Shown in pieces: positions 54,152 to 64,000 of a DNA stretch of 64,000 nucleotides (positions are counted from its first letter, which is position 1; every line of letters begins with the position of its first letter). The position numbers and the translations under genes are program-made. Origin of the DNA: Bacteroidota bacterium (GTDB lineage Bacteria > Bacteroidota > Bacteroidia > Cytophagales > Cyclobacteriaceae); NCBI GenBank assembly GCA_018266055.1, contig JAFDYT010000002.1, forward strand, positions 17,568-81,567, read 5' to 3'. The notes under the pieces are model-generated. The model worked only from the letters and a program-made list of their open reading frames with translations. It ran no database searches and was not told where the DNA came from.

Positions 54152-57100
54152 TTTTTGAGTAACGACAATGTAAACACCGTTCCATCGGCGCTGCTCTTAA
54201 AAGTAAGGGAGCCGCCATGTCTTTGAACGATGGAATAAGAGATAAACAATCCTAATCCAATTCCTTTACCCACCGGCTTTGTGGTAAAGAAAGGTTCAAA
54301 AATATGCGACTGCTTTTCTGCAGGAATACCGGAACCATTATCAAACACCCGTATCACAATCTCGCGCTTTGTTTCTTCTGCCGTAATGTGAATGAGTCTG
54401 TCATTACTTCGCTGAAGCAATGCATCGATGGAATTGCTAATAAGATTTACCAGCACCTGATTAATTTGAGAGCTCAATGCCTGGGCTTGTGATTGAACTT
54501 CAATACGGGTTTGTACCTGAATGTTCGCTTCTTTTAGTTTGCTGTTAATAATGAGTAGCGAACTAGAAATACACTCTTTAATATCGGTAGAGACCGAATC
54601 ATTTAATTCGTCATTTGGACTTGAAAATTGCCGTAGGCTTTTGATGATATCTGAAGTGCGATGAACCCCTTTAATAATGGAGTTCATCAAATCTTCAATT
54701 TCACGGTTTTTGTCTGCAAGTTCTTCCTTTGTCATCAAGTGACCCTGGTTTTGAACTTCATGTTGCAATTCGCTTAGCGCTTGAACACCACCTGAAATGA
54801 AGTTGATCGGATTATTAATTTCATGTGCTATGCCGGCGGTGAGCTGACCCAACGAAGCCATTTTTTCGGAAGCAATTAGCTTTTGTTGTGTCAACACCAG
54901 GTTTTCATTTATACTTCGCAGCTCTTCATTATTGGCTTTCAATTCCCGCGTCTGGTGCTGTACGGTGGCCTCAAGTTCTTTTCTCCTTCGATTAATGTTT
55001 TTTGTACGTTGCCTGATCAACACTGTGATGCACAATGTTACCAACAATGCAAATAACGTATAGGCCCACCACGTTCGGTACCATGGCGGAAGAACGGTGA
55101 ATGAATACGTTGCCACCGTGCTTTCAACACCATATATGTTTTTGGCCTTCACTTGAAATTCATACTTCCCCTCATACACATTGGTGTATTCTTTATAATA
55201 CATTTTATCCCATTCCGACCAGCCATCCCCCATACCTTGCAGGCGGTACGAGTATAGTGTCTCTTCCTCTTTGTCAAAGAAAGGCGCGGCAAAATCAAAT
55301 GCTATTCTATTGTTTTTATACTCCACTACGGGGTTTTGTGTATTGGCCTCACCCAGTGCCAATCCTCCGTAAAATGGAATGCTGTCTGCGCCAATTTTTA
55401 CTTTGCGAATAAGGCAATTGAATTTTTGCTGATAGTCTTTTCGATCTGCCTCGTGCTTGCACATGATCAGTCCAAAATCTCCACAGAGCCACAGCGTGCC
55501 ATCGTGATCCAGCCAGGAATCTCGCACGGTACCTAAATTGGTAAGTCGTTTAAATTGGCGCGTATCGTATCTCACTTCTCCTGATTTTGTAATGGTGCAC
55601 TGCACGGTATTTGACGGAGCGCCTACCGGTATAAGATAGAACGTACTGTCATTTACTTTTTGAATCTCTTTGAAGGGATTGAGCGAATTGGCAAGTGCAC
55701 CGAAACCAATCCATGGTATGAACCTATTCTTATTTTTTTCAAATGTATAAAAACCGTTGCCAGTACCCAGCACCACCTGCCCATGGATCATAAACGGACT
55801 TCCGCATGGGCCTGTCAACCCGTGCTGCTGATCAAACACTGTGACTGGTTTATTCGGGAGCTGGGGTTGATAACGAATCAATCTTTTTCTGTCGGGTATC
55901 CACACGGTTCCATCGGGCTCTTCCATCGGCTTGCCAAAGGCATCGGTAATTTTTCCTTCGTCAATCCACTTATTATTTTGATACCGTATGGAGTAGAACC
56001 GCGCTTGCCCGGCCACATACACCCGATGTGGATCTACTTTAGATTGCAGCATAAAAGCCACCGATTGTGATCCGCGCTCAATCGGCACCAGCCCGTTGCC
56101 CACCACTTCACTGAGGCCAATCAGGCTCGATACTAAAAGTTTGCTCATGCCATCCACCTCCACCTGGGCCATGCTGAATTGAATGTCATTCACACCTTCT
56201 ACTTTATGAATCACTTTATTTGTATCTACATAAAAGAGCCCTTCACTGGCACCGACATAGAGTAAATCCTTTAAACGCCTGATGGTGAAAGCAACTTGCA
56301 TTTCGGCGATAAAGAGATCACGTTCGGATGATATTTTTATCAGCGTACCATCCCTGTCGTCTTCATGGGCAATCCAATAATTTTTTTGCTGGTCCACTCC
56401 GATACTGTGCGCACTTTTAGCCGCTAAACCAGGAAGACCTTTGTATTCGTATAAAACGTTGTGGTCAAGATCAGTTAATGTCGCCCCTCCCTGTGTCCAC
56501 CAGTGCAAGTGCAAATGCGATTGCGCGGTAGATTTAGCATAATAGGAACTCACGCTGATTTGCTCGTTGTTTCTGTTTAGGTGTATCGGTTTAGGTGGTA
56601 CTTTATCACTGGGTGTGTATTCGAAGAGTTCCTTCCAACCTAAGATGAACGTTCCGTTATTTTGCCTAATCGCGCTATGCACCACATGCCCTTTAAAAAA
56701 GTCGCCATGCGGTGCTTTGGTCACGCTACCTTTATGTGCGATGAGCAAACCAACCGCTGCATTGCTTACAAAAAGAGAATCACCTACGGTAAACCCATAA
56801 TTATAAGCACCCTTTTTAGACTCCAGCGGATACACGGTAATTTTTCCGTCCCGTTTATCTACTTCATAGATGTATTGAAAGGAGACAAAAAATACTTTGG
56901 TGTTGGCAATTCTTACCGTGGCAGCGAACCTGACATTGATTGAGTCGGGCAGATGTTGGCTGAAGCTCTCCACGAAAACGGCACCTTGTGCGTCGGATTT
57001 CAATACACCAAAACTAGTACCCGCGGCCACATAGATCTGGCCATCGCTGTCTTCGGCCATATCGTACTCAGGGGCAGAAAGTAGTAATTTAAACTGATGC

Positions 57101-57291
57101 CCGTCGTACTCAACCACTCCCCCACTCCCGCCAATCAGCAAGGCGCCACTTCTGATCGGCATAACACAAAATACCGAGTGCATGCCCGGCAAACTCATTT
57201 TATAATAGTTTAAGAGAGGCGAAAAGGTGTACTGCGAGAACGTAGCCACCCTTGTGAGAAGGAGCAGAGATAAAACGAGGACGGAGCGCAC
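54142..57291 (-). CDS. propeller/Y_Y_Y sensor histidine kinase, paralogue
   Basis: This 1049-residue paralogue of the preceding kinase starts at a GTG. It has the same order: signal peptide, propeller region, Y_Y_Y domain (YSYRLQGMGDGWSEW), membrane helix, coiled coil, kinase core with His823 in GIAHEINNPINF and an ATPase domain (DNGSGIPAEK; GIGLGLFISYSI). The kinase cores of the two are very alike and the propeller regions much less so. The two genes converge with 123 bases between. A paralogous pair by duplication with sensor divergence is likely. Confidence 0.9.
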   Translation of the reverse strand: MRSVLVLSLLLLTRVATFSQYTFSPLLNYYKMSLPGMHSVFCVMPIRSGALLIGGSGGVVEYDGHQFKLLLSAPEYDMAEDSDGQIYVAAGTSFGVLKSDAQGAVFVESFSQHLPDSINVRFAATVRIANTKVFFVSFQYIYEVDKRDGKITVYPLESKKGAYNYGFTVGDSLFVSNAAVGLLIAHKGSVTKAPHGDFFKGHVVHSAIRQNNGTFILGWKELFEYTPSDKVPPKPIHLNRNNEQISVSSYYAKSTAQSHLHLHWWTQGGATLTDLDHNVLYEYKGLPGLAAKSAHSIGVDQQKNYWIAHEDDRDGTLIKISSERDLFIAEMQVAFTIRRLKDLLYVGASEGLFYVDTNKVIHKVEGVNDIQFSMAQVEVDGMSKLLVSSLIGLSEVVGNGLVPIERGSQSVAFMLQSKVDPHRVYVAGQARFYSIRYQNNKWIDEGKITDAFGKPMEEPDGTVWIPDRKRLIRYQPQLPNKPVTVFDQQHGLTGPCGSPFMIHGQVVLGTGNGFYTFEKNKNRFIPWIGFGALANSLNPFKEIQKVNDSTFYLIPVGAPSNTVQCTITKSGEVRYDTRQFKRLTNLGTVRDSWLDHDGTLWLCGDFGLIMCKHEADRKDYQQKFNCLIRKVKIGADSIPFYGGLALGEANTQNPVVEYKNNRIAFDFAAPFFDKEEETLYSYRLQGMGDGWSEWDKMYYKEYTNVYEGKYEFQVKAKNIYGVESTVATYSFTVLPPWYRTWWAYTLFALLVTLCITVLIRQRTKNINRRRKELEATVQHQTRELKANNEELRSINENLVLTQQKLIASEKMASLGQLTAGIAHEINNPINFISGGVQALSELQHEVQNQGHLMTKEELADKNREIEDLMNSIIKGVHRTSDIIKSLRQFSSPNDELNDSVSTDIKECISSSLLIINSKLKEANIQVQTRIEVQSQAQALSSQINQVLVNLISNSIDALLQRSNDRLIHITAEETKREIVIRVFDNGSGIPAEKQSHIFEPFFTTKPVGKGIGLGLFISYSIVQRHGGSLTFKSSADGTVFTLSLLKKRD

Positions 57292-57429
57292 GTATAGTAT
57301 TTATGCAATATCTAAATATAGATATGAAAAAAATAACAATCAATCAAGGGCGGGGCGGATAATATAAGGATGTTTGTTGGTTGGAAATGAGATCAACAAT
57401 AAGAAGTTACTGGTGGTGTAATGGGCTCC

Positions 57430-57840
57430 TCACCACTCCACAATTATTACAGTTTCTTTGAGCGTCCCGGCATACTTTCCCAGGTGTCCTTTGTGGTCCT
57501 CATCAAATTCTCCTTTTATTTTTATTCTTTGTCCATCTAATCCACGGAATGTATTGAGGGTCATAAACAATTTTGAGTACTTAATCCAGACGGCTTTGTG
57601 CTTGGAGCTATTCGTTGTTAAATAAAGTGCACTGTCACCAAATCTCTCGTGAATTATTCCTGTTATCTCAACCTCCTTTCCTTGAAACTCGTCAGGCGAT
57701 TGTAATAAACGTTCAAATTGATCATCCGTCCTGGCACAACTTTGTCCGAAGAAGAAGAATGCTATGATTAGAATGATTGGATTGTTGGTCAGAGACCAAC
57801 AATAACAAAGGGTTAAAATGCGAACAGGATATAGTCGCAT
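57430..57840 (-). CDS. probable lipoprotein with OB-like domain, cassette-like gene
   Basis: This 136-residue protein has a hydrophobic stretch followed by FGQSC, a possible lipobox (Cys at about 35). The mature part contains VEITGIIHERF and GQRIKIKGEFDE, reminiscent of an OB-fold. The first 20 codons span a perfect palindrome, so the true start may lie further in. The gene is AT-richer than its surroundings and begins 34 bases after the attC-like palindrome on the minus strand. Confidence 0.6.
   Translation of the reverse strand: MRLYPVRILTLCYCWSLTNNPIILIIAFFFFGQSCARTDDQFERLLQSPDEFQGKEVEITGIIHERFGDSALYLTTNSSKHKAVWIKYSKLFMTLNTFRGLDGQRIKIKGEFDEDHKGHLGKYAGTLKETVIIVEW
57781..57803. repeat. perfect palindrome ATTGTTGGTC-AGA-GACCAACAAT
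   Basis: Ten bases at 57781-57790 are the exact complement of 57794-57803 with a three-base loop. It lies in the 5' part of the 136-codon frame on the minus strand. Confidence 0.6.
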
Positions 57841-57873
57841 TTGTAAGTTGTCTAATTTGTCCGAACGGCTTGC

Positions 57874-57970
57874 CGCTAACGTTTTGCGCCTACTTGGAGT
57901 TTTTGCTATGTCCAGTTTACGAATTCGAGCGCTAACCCGACAAAAATTGCAAGTAGGTGCTGTTAGCCGC
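57874..57970 (-). repeat. attC-like imperfect palindrome
   Basis: GCTAAC (57875-57880) pairs with GTTAGC (57962-57967). GCGCCTACTTG (57886-57896) pairs with CAAGTAGGTGC (57950-57960) with one G-T pair. GTTTTTG (57899-57905) pairs with CAAAAA (57941-57946). Between the arms are unpaired bases of unequal length, as in the folded bottom strand of attC sites. It sits seven bases after the stop of the 335-codon gene and 34 bases before the next start. The outer boxes fit RYYYAAC/GTTRRRY only partly. Confidence 0.5.
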
Positions 57971-57976
57971 AGATGG

Positions 57977-58984
57977 TTACTTGTATGATTGAATAATGTT
58001 CAAAAAGAAGTTGGAAACATCGGTAAATACCTCTTTGTTCGTCTCGTGACCAATGTTAGGATAAGTCCTAAACGTGGCGTTAGTCGCATTATTTTTATAA
58101 ATCTCTTGGCATTTCAACCACCTGTCTGGCTGCATGGTCCTTCCAATACATTTATAAATGATTTTTCGTTCTTTTTTGCCATAGGCATCATCAAACAAAA
58201 CGGCATCGTTATTGTCTTTTGCTCCCATATAAATGAATTGAGGAACCCTTTTGTACGCAGTTAGCTTAACTGTATCTGAAAATATTTTTTCGAAATCATA
58301 TAGACCCAGTGGATATATCAAATTGCACGATTCGATATTTTTAACTGGTAAAATTGGAATTCCATTTATCCCACCACAAGCAACACCAGCAACCATATCC
58401 GGATGTAAAAGCGTAAACCTATTGGCAAAAGTACCTGATGCAGAAAAACCATTTAATAGTATTTTGTCATTTATAAGTACATTCATTTTTCTGAGTTGTG
58501 ATTTTGCATGTTTTATCATTGCAATTAATTGTTCGTCCAGGCGTTTCATTTCTCCTTTTTTGATCAACACGGCATCACGGTCAAGTGCATGTGTGTAAAG
58601 ATTTTCTTTCTTTTTTGGTCGTGGAAAAACCGGAACCAAAAAAGGAGTCTTCAATTTACGGCACAAACTGCTTCCTAACGAGTTTTTGATTACTTCTAAA
58701 TATGTTTCTTTTTCATGAAATGCAAGACTATCATTTACTCCAGAATTATTTGTTTCAACCAGTAAGAATAGTTCGGCATCAATGACCATTCCCTTTGGAA
58801 GTCTCATGAAATAAGGATAATAAAATCCCAAATCTGGATCCGCATTAAATTTAACAATCGTATCATTCGCTATTTTACCCTGTTCTAAATGCAAGTTTTG
58901 CGCATAAGAACTAATTATTGAGATTTTGAAAATGATTAAAACCAAACAAAATGCCTTGTTCAAGGCAAATCTATTATTAGTCAT
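57977..58984 (-). CDS. secreted alpha/beta-hydrolase-like esterase
   Basis: This 335-residue protein has a signal peptide (about 1-28, ending SYAQ). The nucleophile elbow GFSASG is near residue 180, with a candidate acid Asp in MGAKDNND and a candidate His in NIGHETN near residue 314. The layout resembles PHB-depolymerase/esterase-like alpha/beta hydrolases, but the substrate is unknown. The gene is AT-rich with codon use unlike the housekeeping genes, which suggests transfer. It ends seven bases before the attC-like palindrome. Confidence 0.75.
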   Translation of the reverse strand: MTNNRFALNKAFCLVLIIFKISIISSYAQNLHLEQGKIANDTIVKFNADPDLGFYYPYFMRLPKGMVIDAELFLLVETNNSGVNDSLAFHEKETYLEVIKNSLGSSLCRKLKTPFLVPVFPRPKKKENLYTHALDRDAVLIKKGEMKRLDEQLIAMIKHAKSQLRKMNVLINDKILLNGFSASGTFANRFTLLHPDMVAGVACGGINGIPILPVKNIESCNLIYPLGLYDFEKIFSDTVKLTAYKRVPQFIYMGAKDNNDAVLFDDAYGKKERKIIYKCIGRTMQPDRWLKCQEIYKNNATNATFRTYPNIGHETNKEVFTDVSNFFLNIIQSYK

Positions 58985-58988
58985 TGAA

Positions 58989-59294
58989 TTATTTTTTATG
59001 GTTAAAGAATTTGTAGCTAACGCCCAAGTGTACGTGGCGGTACTGACAACGCAAGTTAATGAAATAAGTTGCGTTGAAAACTTCGGACCTAAAATTTAAA
59101 TGACGTTTTGTAATCCCGGATATTTTCTCGTACTCTAATTTGTCTTTTAGCCTTTCACTAATTATTGGCTCCGCCAAAAGTCTAGTATCATACATGTCCA
59201 TTGAATTATCCAATCCTTTAAAAGCAATTCGTTTTTTGCCCGGAAAATCCTTGGACTTTCTTAAAGCCTCGAAAATGACATTTTGCGATTTAAG
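58989..59294 (-). pseudogene. 5'-truncated gene remnant with cassette-like tail
   Basis: A minus-strand frame is open from 59294 to a stop at 58989. It begins with coding-like sequence (SQNVIFEALRKSKDFPGKKR, then an acidic/basic helical stretch), has no ATG in the first 50 codons, and ends in a palindrome-containing tail (CAACGCAA 59047-59054 with TTGCGTTG 59069-59076) followed by GGGCGTTAGC. I read it as the 3' part of a gene that lost its start, plus a decayed attC-like end. The rest of the gap to 59440 holds nothing I recognise. Confidence 0.4.
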
Positions 59295-59440
59295 TCATGC
59301 AATTAAAGGTTATTTAATCCTTTAATTGAATAGATCTTAACAATAGCGATGGGGAGTAGAAGGTAGCACAAGTCGCGCTCATTGCTCACACACTTGCCTA
59401 AGATTAGGTAACATTTACCAAGGGCAAGGATTTCTTTTTC

Positions 59441-60016
59441 TCAACCTGGTTTGCTGATCCCTAAATTTTCATTCTTGTAGATATCCGGGTCTTCAATCAA
59501 AGTTGCCACAAACGCTGCAATGCTCTTTCGGGAAATAGCAGTGCCGATCTCCGGCTCACCTTTGTGGGTTATTGCATAGTCTATTTCATTTGAATTGGTA
59601 AACCAATCTGGCCTGAGGATTGTATAATCTAACCCTGAGCTTTCGATTATATCAGCGAGCTTTCGATAAGGCACCAAAACCTGTTTCAAGGGTATTTTGT
59701 ATATACCGATGGAGCTAATCGCGATTATTCTTTTGGCCCCTGTTTCCTTCATTGCATTCACAATGTTCTTCGCCATGGCTTCAAGATTGCCGGCAAGGTT
59801 CACATACACGATGTCGTGGCCTTTTATTGCATTTCTTAGGCAATCATAATCCATGGCATCGCCTTCTACAACCTTGTGTAGATTGGCAATCTCGCGAGGC
59901 AGTCTGACCTTGCTTCTCACAAAGAGTGTTAGTTCAGCATCTTTGATTGCCTCTATAACAAAGTGCGCCAGACTCCCACTCGCGCCAATAATAATTACTT
60001 TTTTCAAGATACCCAT
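59441..60016 (-). CDS. NAD(P)-binding protein, NmrA/SDR-like
   Basis: This 191-residue protein has the Rossmann motif IIGASGSLAHF (GxxGxxx-type, about 9-19), VEGDAMDYD and ISSIGIY, as in NmrA-like or YwnB-type atypical SDR proteins. The C-terminus stops at SKPG, shorter than I would expect for the family by some ten residues. It could act as a redox sensor or reductase. It sits with the aldo/keto reductase genes on the minus strand. Confidence 0.82.
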   Translation of the reverse strand: MGILKKVIIIGASGSLAHFVIEAIKDAELTLFVRSKVRLPREIANLHKVVEGDAMDYDCLRNAIKGHDIVYVNLAGNLEAMAKNIVNAMKETGAKRIIAISSIGIYKIPLKQVLVPYRKLADIIESSGLDYTILRPDWFTNSNEIDYAITHKGEPEIGTAISRKSIAAFVATLIEDPDIYKNENLGISKPG

Positions 60017-60136
60017 TAATAGGTCATGCGTTCATTTGTTCTTTTTTGAGCATTACTGCCCACTCAAAGAAAGTGTGAAATTCTGTTCACCATTGTTTGG
60101 TCCTCCCGTATTTGAATTTTTTAAGCCTGATGGTGA

Positions 60137-61252
<1,116 letters not shown>

Positions 61253-61308
61253 AGCTTAAAAGGTTTGATGGTGATTACAGACCTGTAGTTTTTTTCAGTG
61301 CTGCCGCT

Positions 61309-62421
<1,113 letters not shown>

Positions 62422-62520
62422 TCAAACCAAGACTTACAAAAATCAAACTCTTAAAGCCTGTTATTTGATTCTCGTAATTCTATGTTTGATCTTTACACTG
62501 TACCCTGAATCTGGTTTTCC

Positions 62521-62528
62521 TAACTTTG
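62521..62528 (+). promoter_or_regulatory. -7 element abutting the AraC start codon
   Basis: TAACTTTG matches TAnnTTTG exactly and ends five bases before the ATG, so the mRNA would be nearly leaderless or the true start lies downstream. Confidence 0.45.
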
Positions 62529-62532
62529 CCCC

Positions 62533-63435
62533 ATGGAAAAGGCCGAAACACTGCAAGAATTCTACAAACGAAAGTTTGCCGAAGTACCTGGCACCTTTAC
62601 CAGCGAGATTGGCCATTTCAACTTATTCAAGCTTGATCCTTACATAGAAGGAAAACCCACTACGATACCGTACCGCCGAAGAGATTTTTATAAAATCATG
62701 TTGGTGAAAGGACAAAGTGAAATTCATTTTGCCGACAAAACAATACCGGTAAGCAAACAGACTCTTTCATTTTCCAATCCACAGATCCCTTATAAATGGG
62801 AACATCTTGACAAGATCAGAGAAGGGGTGTATTGCATATTTGATCAACAATTGTTTCATCAATTTGGTCAACTTACCCGGTATGAAATTTTTCAACCCAG
62901 TGGGAAACATATTTTCGAGTTGACTGACGAAGAGACCAAAGCAACGCTGGACATATTTACCCGCATTGAAAAAGAATTCAACTCAGAATACAAATACAAA
63001 TATGATGTCATTCGGAATCTGATCTTTGAACTTATTCATATTGGGTTAAGGTTACAGCCCGGCGCGACGCCAGAGAAGCCAACGGCGAATGCTTCACAAC
63101 GAATTTCAGCCTTGTTTTTAGAATTGCTCGAGCGCCAGTTTCCGATCGACGATCAGCATCCTGTAATCCAAATCAGGTCAGCGTCCGAGTTTGCCGATCA
63201 GCTTAATGTTCACGTTAACCATTTGAACCGCGCCATCAATGAAACGCTGCAAAAAACAACTACACAGGTGATCGCCGAGCGAATAGTTCAGGAAGCTAAA
63301 ATATTGCTGCGCCATAGCACCTGGGACGTGGCTGAGATTGCTTATGCGCTTGGCTTCACCGAGGCTACGCACTTTAATAATTTCTTCAAAAAACACACTG
63401 AGGTTAGCCCGACTAAGTTTAGGAATTCTGCCTGA
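62533..63435 (+). CDS. AraC-family transcriptional regulator
   Basis: This 300-residue regulator has an N-terminal cupin-like sensing domain (about 20-120) and a C-terminal double helix-turn-helix (about 200-300) with DVAEIAYALGFTEATHFNNFFK and TKFRNS. It is divergent from the aldo/keto reductase gene with a 240-base gap and likely controls that operon in response to an electrophile or aldehyde; the ligand is inference. Confidence 0.9.
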   Translation: MEKAETLQEFYKRKFAEVPGTFTSEIGHFNLFKLDPYIEGKPTTIPYRRRDFYKIMLVKGQSEIHFADKTIPVSKQTLSFSNPQIPYKWEHLDKIREGVYCIFDQQLFHQFGQLTRYEIFQPSGKHIFELTDEETKATLDIFTRIEKEFNSEYKYKYDVIRNLIFELIHIGLRLQPGATPEKPTANASQRISALFLELLERQFPIDDQHPVIQIRSASEFADQLNVHVNHLNRAINETLQKTTTQVIAERIVQEAKILLRHSTWDVAEIAYALGFTEATHFNNFFKKHTEVSPTKFRNSA

Positions 63436-63750
63436 TCATCACATTAGTGAAGGAGACCATTCAATCTGCTTAATAAACCGTTGACCTCATTTTAAATCGG
63501 TGATTTTTGATGGCCAGTCAAGGGCAGTATTACGGAGCTCACTCTATATTAATATATAAAACAGAAGTATCAGAAGACCGCATCCCGTTTTTGGCCGAAA
63601 GCGCAGCTTTTTCAGGCCGGTGCTCACCTAGACCTAAGTCAATGCGATTTGCGAAAAGTCAACCGCTGAATTAATTATTTCCCGTGCGGGTATGATTAAC
63701 CCGGGGTGTACCGTAACGTGGGCGGCTCCGCTTTTGCTAAAACGGTGGCT
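63436..63750. other. intergenic stretch, no gene seen
   Basis: About 315 bases with an AT-rich core near 63545 (TATATTAATATATAAAAC) and no convincing reading frame. Nothing else is recognised. Confidence 0.5.
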
Positions 63751-64000
63751 ATTCTGGTCAACCTGGTGTCGGTCGTGATGATGTCCGGGGGCGTTATAAT
63801 GAGTCCAAACCCCGTTTTTACTATGCCAGGGGCTGTTTTTGTTACAGTAGCACCTGTTATAATCAAGTTGGTGTCGAAGATCATCATCTCTATACCGAAG
63901 ATCATCATCTCTATACCAAAGATCATCATCTCTGTACCAAAGATCATCATCTCTGTACCGAAGATCATCATCTCTATACCAAAGATCATCATCTCTGTGC
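63751..64000. repeat. 21-bp minisatellite, runs past the window edge
   Basis: From 63877 the unit AAGATCATCATCTCTATACC plus one base repeats five times and a sixth is cut by the window edge; units differ only at two sites (A/G before TACC and the last base). From 63751 to 63876 the same 21-base period is seen in degenerate form (units often beginning GTTATAAT or GTTTTT). Both strands are open: the plus strand reads a KIIIS(I/V)P heptapeptide and the minus strand a MMIFG(T/I)E heptapeptide. Neither is clearly a gene. Confidence 0.75.

Noticed and set aside
54142-54160. Programmed -1 frameshift signal of the A AAA AAG type
   Set aside because: The A-run is in the wrong phase: the zero-frame codons are AAA AAA AGG, so re-pairing after a -1 slip is imperfect.
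57400-59440. Integron with integrase
   Set aside because: No tyrosine recombinase is encoded in the window; only cassette-like features are seen.
63696-64000. Reading frames through the 21-bp array (minus MMIFG(T/I)E; plus KIIIS(I/V)P)
   Set aside because: A 21-base repeat without stops leaves every frame open. Neither strand has a non-repetitive domain or a start context that supports a gene, and both are cut or close to the window edge.
63877-64000. CRISPR array
   Set aside because: The repeats are directly adjacent with no unique spacers.

Overview
The window looks like a chromosomal segment of a Bacteroidota bacterium, most likely of the order Cytophagales. Four things point there: promoter-like elements of the Bacteroidota type (TTG, about 19 bases, TAnnTTTG); the gliding-motility ABC genes gldA-gldF-gldG; a DnaJ with only two CxxCxGxG motifs; and large propeller/Y_Y_Y/histidine-kinase proteins. 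I found no rRNA, tRNA, CRISPR array, transposase, integrase or phage gene. The assignment rests on recognised families only; no search was run.

Layout. 0-2 kb: the 5' end of an aspartokinase gene (minus strand), malate dehydrogenase and a small membrane-anchored protein. 2.1-9.0 kb: the most unusual region. Two tandem copies of a structured, RNA-like element precede a one-strand run of nine genes: five AhpD/carboxymuconolactone-decarboxylase-like paralogues, a stand-alone MetE-C-like zinc methyltransferase, a membrane DUF3179 protein, an 87-residue coiled coil made of IxxNQ heptads, and a TauE/SafE-type permease. 9-12.6 kb: a methyltransferase, then an ECF sigma factor, a membrane-anchored putative anti-sigma factor and a secreted protein. 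12.7-17.6 kb: a GH109-like oxidoreductase, then housekeeping genes (adk, obgE, grpE, dnaJ). 17.7-26.2 kb: a secreted protein, a NatAB-like ABC exporter, a histidine kinase and three tandem MacB/FtsX-type permeases without an ATPase. 26.3-32.2 kb: queA, a secreted protein, ispD, a DUF2795 gene, ettA and a DUF486 protein. 32.2-36.4 kb: gldA-gldF-gldG plus a DUF4340 gene. 36.5-45.7 kb: an M28 peptidase, a lipid A acyltransferase homologue, a SixA-like phosphatase, a RluA-family enzyme, an M20 peptidase, prfC and two small exported proteins. 45.7-49.2 kb: a membrane/propeller protein, VOC, ArsC-like, YiaA and Crp/Fnr genes. 49.3-57.3 kb: a histidine kinase lacking its ATPase domain and two giant convergent sensor kinases. 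57.4-59.4 kb: an AT-richer, cassette-like island with an attC-like palindrome and a gene remnant. 59.4-63.4 kb: an NmrA-like protein, two aldo/keto reductases and a divergent AraC regulator. 63.7-64 kb: a 21-bp minisatellite running off the window edge.

The best candidate for something undescribed is the 2.1-9.0 kb locus. All its recognisable enzymes handle thiols or sulfur: CxxC/His AhpD-like redox proteins, a Zn-thiol methyltransferase fold and a TauE/SafE permease. The operon is preceded by paired hairpins with compensatory changes. That it forms a thiol/peroxide pathway is inference. The second candidate is the 57.4-59.4 kb island, where an attC-like palindrome separates two short genes in the way seen in integron cassette arrays that lack an integrase.
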